A stretch of 64,000 nt of DNA from UBA1181 sp045601045. Its GTDB lineage: Bacteria > Bacteroidota > Bacteroidia > Bacteroidales > Paludibacteraceae. Of this stretch, positions 35,087-43,844 are shown piece after piece. The translations under genes and the position numbers were made by a program. Numbering within the stretch: position 1 is the stretch's first letter; each line of letters opens with the position of its first letter. The notes beneath the pieces are model-generated. The model was not told the origin of the DNA. It searched no databases and was given only the letters and a program-made list of their open reading frames with translations. The DNA is taken from contig JAZRZA010000066.1 of NCBI GenBank assembly GCA_045601045.1, positions 1-64,000 on the forward strand, given 5' to 3'.

Positions 35087-35488
35087 CAAAAAATTACTAT
35101 TGAACGAGTTACGAAACAAATAATATCCAATAGGGCTATACCTCTCCAGATACATTCGCCAAAATATAGCGCAGTTCCTCCCAATTCCACGTTTCAAATT
35201 TGGAAATCCGAAATATCTGACTATGTATCATCACCGAGAATGGCGTGACAATCAAGAAACTTGTCGTAGAGAAATAGACTTCTCAAAGATAAATTCATAG
35301 AAAAGCGGCTGAGGGGACCCTGCAGCCGCTTTTTGTGACTTCCGCACAGAATGAATAGGGTGTTACAAAACAGCACAAAAAGCCGAAAAAACGACCATAT
35401 CACAAAGTAGTTAGCGAATAATTATAAGAACCTTGCAAAATCCACAAAGGTTTTTCTCTCAACACAGCGAATAATTAAAATATTTTAT
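35087..35488. other. 402-base gap before pckA
   Basis: No convincing gene. It holds an orphan terminator-like hairpin (35301-35334). A lost gene or a small RNA on the plus strand would explain it; nothing else is seen. Confidence 0.4.
35301..35334. terminator. orphan terminator-like hairpin
   Basis: AGCGGCTG pairs with CAGCCGCT around an 11-base loop; AAAA before and TTTTT after. No gene ends just before it on either strand. Confidence 0.6.
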
Positions 35489-35496
35489 TAAATTTG
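35489..35496 (+). promoter_or_regulatory. -7 box for pckA
   Basis: TAAATTTG, perfect consensus; implies an untranslated leader of about 80 bases. Confidence 0.6.
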
Positions 35497-35583
35497 CGTG
35501 ATGAGTAAACATGGCTTATTAGGGTCAATTCCATTAATATTAGAGAATTTTATTAACAACAATAATTGATTAAAAAAGTTAGC

Positions 35584-37185
35584 ATGGCAAACTTAGATTT
35601 ATCAAAGTACGGCATCACTGGTTCTACCGTGATCGCACACAATCCTTCGTACGAGGAGCTTTTCAAGGCTGAGGTTAATCCTGCTCTTGAGGGTTATGAG
35701 AAAGGTCAAGAGACTGAGCTTGGCGCAGTAAACGTAATGACAGGTGTCTTCACTGGCCGTTCTCCTAAGGATAAGTACATTGTAATGGACGCTAAGTCAA
35801 AGGACACTGTATGGTGGACTTCTGACGCATACAAGAACGATAACCACCCAATGTCTGAGGATGTTTGGGCGCAAGTAAAGGACATCGCTAAGAAGGAGCT
35901 TTCCAACAAGCAACTTTACGTGGTTGACGCATTCTGCGGCGCGAACAAGGCAACTCGTTTGGCAGTTCGTTTCATCGTAGAGGTAGCTTGGCAAGCACAC
36001 TTCGTAACAAACATGTTCATCCAACCTACGAAGGAGGAGTTGGCTAACTTCGAGCCAAACTTCGTTATCTACAACGCTTCTAAGGCTAAGGTGGCTAACT
36101 ACAAGGAGTTGGGCTTGAACTCTGAGACTTGCGTTGCTTTCAACGTAACATCTCGTGAGCAAGTTATCATCAACACTTGGTATGGTGGTGAGATGAAGAA
36201 GGGTATGTTCTCTATGCAAAACTACTACTTGCCATTGCAAGGTATCGCTTCAATGCACTGCTCTGCAAACTGCGATATGAACGGTGAGAACACGGCTATC
36301 TTCTTCGGTTTGTCAGGTACAGGTAAGACTACTTTGTCAACTGACCCTAAGAGAAAGTTGATCGGTGACGACGAGCACGGATGGGACGACGAGGGTGTGT
36401 TCAACTTGGAAGGTGGTTGCTACGCTAAGGTTATCGGACTCAGCAAGGAGCACGAGCCAGATATCTACGGCGCTATCAAGCGCAACGCTTTGTTGGAGAA
36501 CGTAACAGTTGACGCTAACGGTAAGATCGACTTCAACGATAAGAAGGTTACTGAGAACACTCGTGTTTCTTACCCTATCAACCACATCAACAACATCCAA
36601 CCAGGATCATCCGCACCAGCTGCAAAGAACGTTATCTTCTTGTCTGCTGACGCATTCGGTGTATTGCCTCCAGTTTCTATCTTGACTCCAGAGCAAACTC
36701 AATACTACTTCTTGAGCGGATTTACCGCTAAGTTGGCTGGTACCGAGCGTGGTATCACTGAGCCTACTCCAACATTCTCCGCTTGCTTCGGCCAAGCATT
36801 CTTGGAGTTGCACCCAACTAAGTACGCAGAGGAGTTGGTTAAGAAGATGAAGAAGTCTGGCGCTAAGGCATACTTGGTAAACACTGGATGGAACGGAACA
36901 GGAAAGCGTATCTCAATTCCTGATACCCGTGGTATCATCGACGCAATCCTTTCAGGCGACATCTTGAAGGCAGCTACTAAGAAGATCCCTATGTTCGACT
37001 TCGAGGTTCCTACCTCATTGCCTAACGTTAACCCAGCTATCTTGGATCCACGCGATACTTACGCTAACGCATCTGAGTGGGAGACTAAGGCTAAGGATTT
37101 GGCTTCTCGCTTCCAAAAGAACTTCGAGAAGTACACAACCAACGAGGCTGGTAAGGCTTTGGTTGCTGCAGGTCCAAAGTTGTAA
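35584..37185 (+). CDS. pckA: phosphoenolpyruvate carboxykinase (ATP)
   Basis: 533 residues (start MANLDLSKYG). The enzyme interconverts oxaloacetate and PEP with ATP/ADP. In succinate-forming Bacteroidales it usually runs toward oxaloacetate, fixing CO2 during fermentation. Motifs are VFTGRSPKDKYIV near the substrate site, MHCSANC, the P-loop GLSGTGKTTLSTDPKR, the metal-binding LIGDDEHGWDD, and NTRVSYPI. Codon use is strongly biased (GCT, GGT, AAG and TTG), unlike neighbours, as expected of a very highly expressed gene rather than foreign DNA. A perfect terminator follows. Confidence 0.97.
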   Translation: MANLDLSKYGITGSTVIAHNPSYEELFKAEVNPALEGYEKGQETELGAVNVMTGVFTGRSPKDKYIVMDAKSKDTVWWTSDAYKNDNHPMSEDVWAQVKDIAKKELSNKQLYVVDAFCGANKATRLAVRFIVEVAWQAHFVTNMFIQPTKEELANFEPNFVIYNASKAKVANYKELGLNSETCVAFNVTSREQVIINTWYGGEMKKGMFSMQNYYLPLQGIASMHCSANCDMNGENTAIFFGLSGTGKTTLSTDPKRKLIGDDEHGWDDEGVFNLEGGCYAKVIGLSKEHEPDIYGAIKRNALLENVTVDANGKIDFNDKKVTENTRVSYPINHINNIQPGSSAPAAKNVIFLSADAFGVLPPVSILTPEQTQYYFLSGFTAKLAGTERGITEPTPTFSACFGQAFLELHPTKYAEELVKKMKKSGAKAYLVNTGWNGTGKRISIPDTRGIIDAILSGDILKAATKKIPMFDFEVPTSLPNVNPAILDPRDTYANASEWETKAKDLASRFQKNFEKYTTNEAGKALVAAGPKL

Positions 37186-37210
37186 TCTAACGATTTACAA
37201 TCATAGAGAA

Positions 37211-37238
37211 GGGCATTCCTCAAAGGGATGCCCTTTTT
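37211..37238 (+). terminator. pckA terminator
   Basis: GGGCATTCC pairs with GGGATGCCC (one T-G) around TCAAA, then TTTTT. Confidence 0.85.
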
Positions 37239-37291
37239 GTTTGCTCATCAAATGACAAAATGCGTGGATGACGCATGGACATAAAAAAAGG

Positions 37292-37313
37292 CGGTGTACA
37301 CACCGTCTCTACA
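37292..37313. repeat. degenerate REP-like palindrome
   Basis: CGGTGT/ACACCG inverted repeat followed by TCTCTAC, resembling the right arm of the perfect palindrome at 16212. Between convergent genes pckA and folB. Confidence 0.5.
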
Positions 37314-37335
37314 TACGTATGGGATGAAATGATTG

Positions 37336-37692
37336 TTATTTTTCGTAATGCAATACCACTGCGGAGGCCGCCATTTGGTAGGGAACAGGGGGATGGATTT
37401 TCCGCACAGTAGTCTCTAACGCCTCAACCACCGGATAGGCCGCCACAATGGTCTCTTGTATCCGCCAAGCGACGTTCTCTATCAGTTTGGAGGGTTGCAT
37501 CATCTCACGCTTAACAAGGTCGCAGATCTCCGCATAATTGATGGCATCGTTGATGTCGTCGCTCTGCGCCGCCTTTGAGAAATCGTAACCAATCTTCAAA
37601 GAGACACTATATTCACCACCTACTATATTCTCCGTAGGAATCACACCATGGAAGGCGTGGATGCGCAAATCATCTACAATCAAATAGTTCAT
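37336..37692 (-). CDS. folB: dihydroneopterin aldolase
   Basis: 118 residues. FolB splits dihydroneopterin to 6-hydroxymethyl-dihydropterin and glycolaldehyde in folate synthesis. The family signature is MNYLIVDDLRIHAFHGVIPTENIVGGEYSVSL at the N-terminus, with INYAEICDLVKREM and SKLIENVAWRIQETI; the Glu of the HGV..E region and the C-terminal Lys are as expected. It overlaps rsmD by 4 bases (translational coupling). Downstream lies a terminator-poor stretch with a small palindrome. Confidence 0.94.
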   Translation of the reverse strand: MNYLIVDDLRIHAFHGVIPTENIVGGEYSVSLKIGYDFSKAAQSDDINDAINYAEICDLVKREMMQPSKLIENVAWRIQETIVAAYPVVEALETTVRKIHPPVPYQMAASAVVLHYEK

Positions 37693-38231
37693 GCCTCCTC
37701 CTTCTGAAAGAATGTGAAATTGACATGGCCATACTTCCTGTGCTCCAAGAATTGCGGATGAGACTCGAACGAGAAATCCTTCGGATGCTCCAAGATGAGC
37801 AAACCACCAGGGTTCAACAAATCGTTCTGGAAGATCAGATCAGGCACATCTTTTAACCTCGGATGATCATAGGGTGGATCCGCAAAGATCATATCGAACT
37901 TGGAGGAACACTTCTCCACATACTTAAAGGTATCTCCCTTGATGGCATTGACCTCATCTGCCTTCAATTCGGACAATGTCTTCTTGATAAAGGCATAATT
38001 GGTGGAATTCAATTCAAGCAGAGTGACACTTGGGCACCCTCTTGACGCGAACTCCAAACTGATGCTTCCTGTCCCACCAAACATATCCAGCACCTTAGTC
38101 TCCTCGTAATCAATACGATTGTTCAGTATATCGAACAGCGCCTCCTTCGCCACATCCGTAGTGGGACGTGCTTTGAGATTCTTTGGAGGCGAGAAATGCC
38201 TTCCTTTATATTTTCCACTGATTATACGCAT
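37689..38231 (-). CDS. rsmD: 16S rRNA (guanine966-N2)-methyltransferase RsmD
   Basis: 180 residues. The start MRIISGKYKGRHFSPPKNLKARPTTDVAKEALFDIL is the RsmD signature. The SAM site is VLDMFGGTGSISLEFASRG and the catalytic motif is DMIFADPPYDHPRL. It methylates G966 of 16S rRNA in the small subunit. It overlaps the end of the DUF3822 gene by 10 bases and the start of folB by 4, so the three are one operon. Confidence 0.95.
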   Translation of the reverse strand: MRIISGKYKGRHFSPPKNLKARPTTDVAKEALFDILNNRIDYEETKVLDMFGGTGSISLEFASRGCPSVTLLELNSTNYAFIKKTLSELKADEVNAIKGDTFKYVEKCSSKFDMIFADPPYDHPRLKDVPDLIFQNDLLNPGGLLILEHPKDFSFESHPQFLEHRKYGHVNFTFFQKEEA

Positions 38232-39058
38232 TGCGACAATTCAAATAAGATATTTTGCTCCACGCAGAAATTGGACTTGGCAAACAATTTACCCCACTCC
38301 ACGCTTGGTTTCACATCCACACGGATATCATGCACATATTTGGAGAAAGCCGACACAATGGAACTCTTCTCGGTCACATCACCTGACATCGTGAATTTAG
38401 CCTTATACGGATCTATTCTCAACTGGCCCAACACATTCAATGTGAAATAAAGGAACTCCTCATCATTGTTGTTGGAGAAGGTATTGGCAATTTGCAATAC
38501 GCCATCCTTTACCACCACCAAATCAAAGAAATCCTCGCCGACAAAGACACTAACAGTCTCCTCATTGATCTGCTTGTTACGTACCATTGTCTTCCCTATC
38601 AATAGGCTTTGACGATGCACATACTTCACCGATGGGAATCGTTCGGCCATACGCTCGGCAATCACCTTAGGCACGCCATGCAACAACGTGGCGCCGCATA
38701 AATCCAATTGGTCTTTCATGATACGGACACCATCAGGATTGCCATTGGTGCAGAATTGCCAATAGGTCATCATATCTACCTCCTCGAAAGAGGCGGAAGG
38801 CATCAAAGTGTAGGATCGGGTATCATTCAAAAAAGAGACCTCGCTGTACTTTCGCCTCAACGAATCCAACTTGTTAAACTGCTCGGAGAATTGCTGCACC
38901 ACGCTTTTCCCCTCCTCCGCAATACGGCAAAAGTAGAGCGGGCGGCGCTCCGCAAGGGATGCCACGACAAAACAAAATCCATCCGGTAGAAGCCGAATGG
39001 ATAATGTATGGTTGGGCGAATTCGCCGGATCAAAAGATGACTCAGCTATTTCTATCAT
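38222..39058 (-). CDS. DUF3822 family protein
   Basis: 278 residues. DUF3822 proteins are Bacteroidota-specific and typically precede rsmD, as here. The sequence suggests two ASKHA-like halves (HTLSIRLLPDGFCFVVASL; ETVSVFVGEDFFDLVVVKDGVLQIANTF, where an actin-like beta hairpin could be read), but no nucleotide motif is certain. The function is unknown. The gene starts two bases before the upstream gene ends. Confidence 0.85.
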   Translation of the reverse strand: MIEIAESSFDPANSPNHTLSIRLLPDGFCFVVASLAERRPLYFCRIAEEGKSVVQQFSEQFNKLDSLRRKYSEVSFLNDTRSYTLMPSASFEEVDMMTYWQFCTNGNPDGVRIMKDQLDLCGATLLHGVPKVIAERMAERFPSVKYVHRQSLLIGKTMVRNKQINEETVSVFVGEDFFDLVVVKDGVLQIANTFSNNNDEEFLYFTLNVLGQLRIDPYKAKFTMSGDVTEKSSIVSAFSKYVHDIRVDVKPSVEWGKLFAKSNFCVEQNILFELSQCV

Positions 39059-39059
39059 A

Positions 39060-39746
39060 TTACTCCCAGTTACCAGAGTTGTTGTTAGGTGATTTTACAT
39101 CTCCCACCTTCAAACCTGGATACTTGCCAAGAGTATTAGCCTTCTCGTTGAGGTTGATGATCTGTTGCTTATTCAAACCGTTCAAATAAACGTCATAAGG
39201 AATGCAAGCCTCAAACAAAGGAACCTCCACATTTGAAGAGGTCATAAACTTATTGTCGGTAGCCATAATGAACTCCTTACCCTCTCCGAAAGGAACTACC
39301 GCAATGGTATTCGCATCGAAGTTCGCATCGTGGAACACCTTCTCCTTCACGCCTACCAAAATGGTATCACGACGGAAGTTCTCAACGAATGAGTCGTAAT
39401 TGCCGATGCCATACTTCGCTGCCTCCTCAGGAAGCAATCTGATAGCTATCTCCTCGGTCAAACCAGCTTTCATTTGGTCATCAGTCAACTCACCCTTCTT
39501 CACGATATTCGGAATTGATCCCTTATCGACAAACTTGATAAGTTGCTTCATGCTAGTAGCATACTCTCCTGTAGCCTCCTTGTGAGCGATTTGAGCCTTA
39601 CGGATGTTAATCAATTGCGCTATCACCGCTTGGTCACGGACGGCCTTTTGCTCGTCGAACTCAATAGGATTCATCACGCTTCTGTAGCACATATAGGCCA
39701 AAAGAACAGAAGCGACAGCCAAAAGGGCTATAAATACGTTTTTCAT
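39060..39746 (-). CDS. membrane-anchored protein of unknown function
   Basis: 228 residues from MKNVFIALLAVASVLLAYMCYRSVMNPIEF; the single hydrophobic N-terminus is a signal anchor, with the rest predicted outside the cytoplasm. A helical RDQAVIAQLINIRKAQIAHKEATGEYATSMKQLIKFVDKG block resembles the N-terminal region of pilin-like or prepilin-fold proteins, in which a helix leads into a globular part, but the Gly-Phe cleavage motif is missing. Upstream in-frame codons are ignored because this ATG gives the anchor. First gene of the DUF3822/rsmD/folB operon. Confidence 0.75.
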   Translation of the reverse strand: MKNVFIALLAVASVLLAYMCYRSVMNPIEFDEQKAVRDQAVIAQLINIRKAQIAHKEATGEYATSMKQLIKFVDKGSIPNIVKKGELTDDQMKAGLTEEIAIRLLPEEAAKYGIGNYDSFVENFRRDTILVGVKEKVFHDANFDANTIAVVPFGEGKEFIMATDNKFMTSSNVEVPLFEACIPYDVYLNGLNKQQIINLNEKANTLGKYPGLKVGDVKSPNNNSGNWE

Positions 39747-39791
39747 ATCGTTTAAATAATTATTTTTGTTTCGTATTATACATTCAAAGCA

Positions 39792-39799
39792 CAAAAATA
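39792..39799 (-). promoter_or_regulatory. -7 box of the DUF3822/rsmD/folB operon
   Basis: TATTTTTG on the minus strand, 46 bases upstream of the ATG at 39746. Confidence 0.5.
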
Positions 39800-39851
39800 A
39801 AAAAAAAGGTTTTATGAAGTGCCTAAACGGATGTAAATTTTAAAAAATGTA

Positions 39852-41249
39852 ATGAAACATTTTCTTTCGGATAAAATAAAAAGCGCTTTTTCACATCAAC
39901 CCACCCCCCAACAAGCGGAGCTGATTGATGCGTTGAGTTCGTTTATAGTGGATGGATTGGACCACATTTTCCTACTAAAAGGATACGCGGGTACAGGTAA
40001 GACATCGGTCGTATCCGCCTTGATCCGCACGATGGATGAGTTGGAACAACCTGTTGTGCTTTTAGCTCCCACTGGTCGTGCCGCCAAAGTGCTGAGCTCC
40101 TACGCTGGACATCCCGCTTTGACTATCCACAAGAAGATTTACCGTCAGAAGATGGGAGGAAGCATCGACAGCGATTTCTCCATCAACGTCAACCTTCATA
40201 AACACACCCTATTCATCGTGGATGAGGCCTCTATGCTTGCCAACGCGGGGGATTCCGTCTTCGGCACCGGCAACCTCTTGGACGACTTGATGTCTTATGT
40301 CTATGGGGGCGACGGATGCCGCATGATCCTCGTAGGCGACACCGCCCAACTACCGCCCGTCGGGCAAGACGAGAGCCCAGCATTGTGCGCGGAATACATG
40401 GAGGGATATGGATTCCCCATCGACCAGTATCTGCTGACCGATGTGGTCCGTCAGACGGACGAATCGGGTATCTTATACAATGCGACCAGCCTTCGGTTGA
40501 TGTTGATGCAAGGCATAGAGGGAGAAAAACCACAAGTTGACACTGACTTCCCTGATGTGAGGAAGGTGTCGGGCGAGGAGTTGATCGAGGAGATCTCCAC
40601 CGCCTACAACCGCGACGGAATGGATGAGACGATCATCATCTCCCGATCCAACAGAAGGACCAACATCTTTAACGAAGGCATCCGAAACAGAATTCTCTAC
40701 CGAGAGGAAGATCTCTCCACGGGAGATTTGGTGATGGTGGTAAAGAACAACTACTATTGGACCAAACAAGCGGAGGAGGATGGCAAATTGGATTTCATCG
40801 CCAACGGAGACATCGCGGAAATCAGGCGGGTACGCAGACGCACCGAACTCTATGGATTCCATTTCGCGGAAGCCTCTCTTTACTTTCCAGACTACGACAT
40901 GGAGATAGACGCGAAAATTCTACTCGACACACTCCGCAGTGAATCGCCTTCTCTCACCTACGAAGAGAGCAACCGACTCTTCCAAGCAGTGCAGGAGGAT
41001 TATATGCATATCGGGAACAAAAGGGAGCGTATGAAGCAGATGCGGGAGGATCCCTTCCTCAACGCGCTGCAACTGAAATTCGCCTATGCGGTCACCTGCC
41101 ACAAAGCGCAAGGTGGACAATGGAGCAACGTATTTTTGGACAAAGGATACATCACAGACGACATGATCAACACCGACTACCTCAGATGGCTCTACACCGC
41201 CTTTACCCGAGCGACAAGCAAGCTGTACCTGGTGAATTGGGACACATAA
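39852..41249 (+). CDS. RecD-like ATP-dependent DNA helicase (AAA_30/UvrD_C_2)
   Basis: 465 residues. Superfamily 1B helicase motifs are: I GYAGTGKTSVVSAL near residue 45, Ia LLAPTGRAAKVL, II LFIVDEASML, III ILVGDTAQLPPVG, IV IIISRSNRRTNIFN, V/VI ALQLKFAYAVTCHKAQGGQWSNVFLD and RWLYTAFTRATSKLYLV. There is no N-terminal RecD2 extension, so it is the short type common in Bacteroidales. Likely role is 5'-3' unwinding in repair or replication-fork rescue; the precise partner is unknown. It is transcribed alone. Confidence 0.93.
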   Translation: MKHFLSDKIKSAFSHQPTPQQAELIDALSSFIVDGLDHIFLLKGYAGTGKTSVVSALIRTMDELEQPVVLLAPTGRAAKVLSSYAGHPALTIHKKIYRQKMGGSIDSDFSINVNLHKHTLFIVDEASMLANAGDSVFGTGNLLDDLMSYVYGGDGCRMILVGDTAQLPPVGQDESPALCAEYMEGYGFPIDQYLLTDVVRQTDESGILYNATSLRLMLMQGIEGEKPQVDTDFPDVRKVSGEELIEEISTAYNRDGMDETIIISRSNRRTNIFNEGIRNRILYREEDLSTGDLVMVVKNNYYWTKQAEEDGKLDFIANGDIAEIRRVRRRTELYGFHFAEASLYFPDYDMEIDAKILLDTLRSESPSLTYEESNRLFQAVQEDYMHIGNKRERMKQMREDPFLNALQLKFAYAVTCHKAQGGQWSNVFLDKGYITDDMINTDYLRWLYTAFTRATSKLYLVNWDT

Positions 41250-41253
41250 AATA

Positions 41254-41280
41254 AGGACGATCCGTTTGGACCGTCCTCTC
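41254..41280. terminator. hairpin between convergent recD-like and CTP genes
   Basis: AGGACGATCC pairs with GGACCGTCCT (one mismatch) around GTTT. The T run is weak (CTCTT). Confidence 0.55.
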
Positions 41281-41311
41281 TTATCTCATTGGATCTGCAT
41301 CGGCAGATATG

Positions 41312-42898
41312 CTATTCCTTCATTCTCTTCAATGCCTCCTGAATCACAGGATCATTCTCATAATAGACGGAATAGAAGGCATTTTCGCCATAAATATTGC
41401 GTAGAATATAGGCACGAACCATTTGCGTGATCCGCTCCTGCGTACGTTGCGGCTGCGTTTTATCACACTGCACGCGCTTGCTCTCCGCGAATTTCAACAC
41501 CTTTTCATAGAGTCCCTGCTTTTTCAAGAACTCATCCGCCTTCTCGTAGTCCGCGAATCCATACAACTGATCTCTGTGATCATCGGAATATCTAAACGCG
41601 AAATCATACAAAGAGCTTGTATTCATCAACTTATTGTAGAAAGGCGTAGTGAAGGTCGTGTCATAAGGGACAAAGGCATCAGGCATGATGCCACCGCCGC
41701 CATAGACCACACGTCCACCCACTGTGTAATATTTCACCGTGTCGCCACTCATTTTCACACTATCCTTGTCATACAACTCGCCATTGACATAACGCTCGTA
41801 TACCTCTTTCTGATAATCACTCGCATTGTCGTATGGTTTCTGGATGCAACGTCCCGAAGGGGTATAGTAGCGTGCGACGGTCAATCGAATCGCGCTACCA
41901 TCATTCAAAGGAATTTGTCTCTGCACCAGACCCTTTCCAAAAGATCTTCTGCCGACCACGACACCTCTGTCATTATCCTGCATACATCCCGCAAAGATTT
42001 CGCTCGCGGAGGCAGACCACTCATCAATCAACACCGCTAATGGACAATTCTGGAACTCTCCTCGTCCATCCGCCTTAATGTCCTGACGTGCTTGGGCCTT
42101 TCCCTCCGTGTAAACCATCAAGGATCCCTTCTTCAAGAATTCGTTGGTCATATAGACAGCCGACTCCAAGAAGCCGCCCGAATTACTTCGCAAATCGACC
42201 ACATAACTTTGCGCTCCCTTGCCCCGCAATAGATCCAAGGCATTGAAAAACTCTTCATAAGTCTTAGCGCCAAACTTGCCCACCTTCACATAACCAGTGT
42301 TTTGCGGAAGCATAAAGTAGGCATCCACACTGTTGACCGGCACATCGCCACGTTTCACATCAAAAGAGATCAACTCCTTGTTGTTACGTCTTTTGATACC
42401 CAATTTCACGTGGGTACCCTTGGGGCCACGTAATTTGTGCATCACCTTGTTGTTATTGATCGTTTCCCCCACAAATGAGGTGTCGTTGACTTCAACAATA
42501 CGGTCGCCAGGCAAGATACCCAACTTCTCGGAGGGACCACCGCTGATCACATCCACGATCATCACGGTATCGTTCTGGATGTTGAATTGGACACCGATGC
42601 CGGAAAAACTTCCCTCCAATTCATCGTTCACCATCTGCAAATCCTTCGCCTCAATGTAAGCGGTATGAGGATCCAACTCCTCCATGATCTTGGGAATAGC
42701 CTTCTCCACCAAGGAGTCGATGTCCACTTCATCCACATATTGCAAGTTGACCAAATTGAGCAACATATCAATCTTACTGTCCATCTTTCGATGGGTCTGA
42801 GTGATACGCTCATTGGAACGTTCTGTGATAACACTTCCCACAATGACGCCTATTACGGCGGCCACCGTGACGATTAACGGACTGAAAATCTTATTCAT
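41312..42898 (-). CDS. carboxy-terminal processing protease, S41 family
   Basis: 528 residues. An N-terminal signal or anchor (FSPLIVTVAAVIGVIVGSVI) is followed by a PDZ domain (GIGVQFNIQNDTVMIVDVISGGPSEKLGILPGDRIVEVNDT) and the protease. The catalytic Ser is in LIDEWSASASEIFAG, followed by the Lys in VGRRSFGKGLVQRQI; SYVVDLRSNSGGFLESAV is the substrate-binding strand. CTP proteases trim periplasmic proteins near their C-termini. It is 6 bases downstream of the dCMP deaminase gene, so likely co-transcribed with it, with no functional link obvious. Confidence 0.94.
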   Translation of the reverse strand: MNKIFSPLIVTVAAVIGVIVGSVITERSNERITQTHRKMDSKIDMLLNLVNLQYVDEVDIDSLVEKAIPKIMEELDPHTAYIEAKDLQMVNDELEGSFSGIGVQFNIQNDTVMIVDVISGGPSEKLGILPGDRIVEVNDTSFVGETINNNKVMHKLRGPKGTHVKLGIKRRNNKELISFDVKRGDVPVNSVDAYFMLPQNTGYVKVGKFGAKTYEEFFNALDLLRGKGAQSYVVDLRSNSGGFLESAVYMTNEFLKKGSLMVYTEGKAQARQDIKADGRGEFQNCPLAVLIDEWSASASEIFAGCMQDNDRGVVVGRRSFGKGLVQRQIPLNDGSAIRLTVARYYTPSGRCIQKPYDNASDYQKEVYERYVNGELYDKDSVKMSGDTVKYYTVGGRVVYGGGGIMPDAFVPYDTTFTTPFYNKLMNTSSLYDFAFRYSDDHRDQLYGFADYEKADEFLKKQGLYEKVLKFAESKRVQCDKTQPQRTQERITQMVRAYILRNIYGENAFYSVYYENDPVIQEALKRMKE

Positions 42899-42904
42899 TC
42901 TATC

Positions 42905-43342
42905 TTATTTATCTTCTGTCTTCAAATGTTCCACCTCCACACCAGCACGCCTCAACAAGTCCACGCCATCCAGTGTGTGGTACTCCTCCGCATAGACAAC
43001 GCGGCGGATACCCGCTTGGATAATCAACTTGGCGCACTCGATACAAGGTGAGGAGGTCACATACAAGGTGGAGTCCTCGCTACTGTTGGATGATCTTGCC
43101 ACCTTAGTGATGGCATTGGCCTCGGCGTGCAACACATAAGGCTTGGTTCGGTTGTTTTCATCCTCGCAGACATTCTCGAAGCCAGCGGGGGTACCATTGT
43201 AACCATCCGAGATGATCATCTTGTTCTTCACAATAAGCGCTCCCACCTTGCGTCGCTCGCAATAGGAGTTCTCTGCCCATATTTGCGCCATACGCATATA
43301 GCGAAGGTCAAACTGCTTTGTTTTTTCTGATTTATTTTCCAT
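42905..43342 (-). CDS. deoxycytidylate (dCMP) deaminase family protein
   Basis: 145 residues. The zinc site comprises VLHAEANAITKVA (His and catalytic Glu) and SSPCIECAKLI (two Cys), and RRKVGALIVKNKMIISDGYNGTPAGFENVCED is the ComEB/dCMP-deaminase N-terminal block. It converts dCMP to dUMP, which feeds the thyA enzyme encoded 500 bases away on the other strand. The start MENKSEKTKQF is the usual length for the family. Confidence 0.93.
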   Translation of the reverse strand: MENKSEKTKQFDLRYMRMAQIWAENSYCERRKVGALIVKNKMIISDGYNGTPAGFENVCEDENNRTKPYVLHAEANAITKVARSSNSSEDSTLYVTSSPCIECAKLIIQAGIRRVVYAEEYHTLDGVDLLRRAGVEVEHLKTEDK

Positions 43343-43397
43343 ATCCGCAAAAATACAACTAAAAAGCGAAACATAACATTTTCAGGGAAAAAGAAAG

Positions 43398-43419
43398 GGC
43401 GAACCGTTATGATTCGCCC
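43398..43419 (-). terminator. rpsO terminator
   Basis: GGGCGAA and TTCGCCC hairpin; read on the minus strand it is followed by TTTCTTTTT. Confidence 0.8.
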
Positions 43420-43444
43420 CTCCGTTCTCATCACTTCAAGAAGA

Positions 43445-43714
43445 TTACTTACGAAGATCCAATGCCTTTACGATGGCACGATATCTTTCAATATCGACCT
43501 CCTTCAAGTAGTCGAGCAAGCGACGACGCTTACCAACCAACGCCTTCAAAGATCTTTGTGTACTATAATCCTTCTTATTTGACTTCATGTGCTCAGTCAA
43601 ATGGGTAATACGGTATGAAAATAGCGCTATCTGAGCCTCAGGTGAGCCAGTATCGGTATTCGACTTTCCGTATTGTCCGAAGATTTCTTGCTTTTTAGCA
43701 GCATCTAAATACAT
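43445..43714 (-). CDS. rpsO: 30S ribosomal protein S15
   Basis: 89 residues, the standard uS15 length. KQEIFGQYGKSNTDTGSPEAQIALFSYRITHLTEHMK, with the conserved DTGSPEAQ turn, and LVGKRRRLLDYLKEVDIERYRAIVKALDLRK are diagnostic. It binds the 16S rRNA central domain early in 30S assembly. Monocistronic, with its own promoter box and terminator; in Bacteroidales it is not beside pnp as in enterobacteria. Confidence 0.97.
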   Translation of the reverse strand: MYLDAAKKQEIFGQYGKSNTDTGSPEAQIALFSYRITHLTEHMKSNKKDYSTQRSLKALVGKRRRLLDYLKEVDIERYRAIVKALDLRK

Positions 43715-43746
43715 AACGTTTAAATTTTAGTTGTTAAAATCGGACG

Positions 43747-43754
43747 CAAAGGTA
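43747..43754 (-). promoter_or_regulatory. -7 box for rpsO
   Basis: TACCTTTG on the minus strand, perfect consensus, 33 bases before the ATG. Confidence 0.6.
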
Positions 43755-43807
43755 ATGATTATTTTCTTACGCCCACCATTTTGCGATGAATTTTATCATA
43801 AAAAAAT

Positions 43808-43815
43808 TATCTTCG
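43808..43815 (+). promoter_or_regulatory. -7 box for thyA (TTCG variant)
   Basis: TATCTTCG followed by CGT; same CTTCGCGT string as the dihydrofolate reductase promoter at 15667. Confidence 0.45.
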
Positions 43816-43844
43816 CGTATATTAATAAGCAAACAACAGATTAC

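Noticed and set aside
35051..35248. 65-residue plus-strand frame between thioesterase and pckA
   Set aside because: No family, begins inside the thioesterase coding strand's start region and crosses its promoter; no promoter of its own.
43348..43355. TATTTTTG as promoter of the dCMP deaminase gene
   Set aside because: It lies only 5 bases before the ATG, so transcription would begin inside the coding region.
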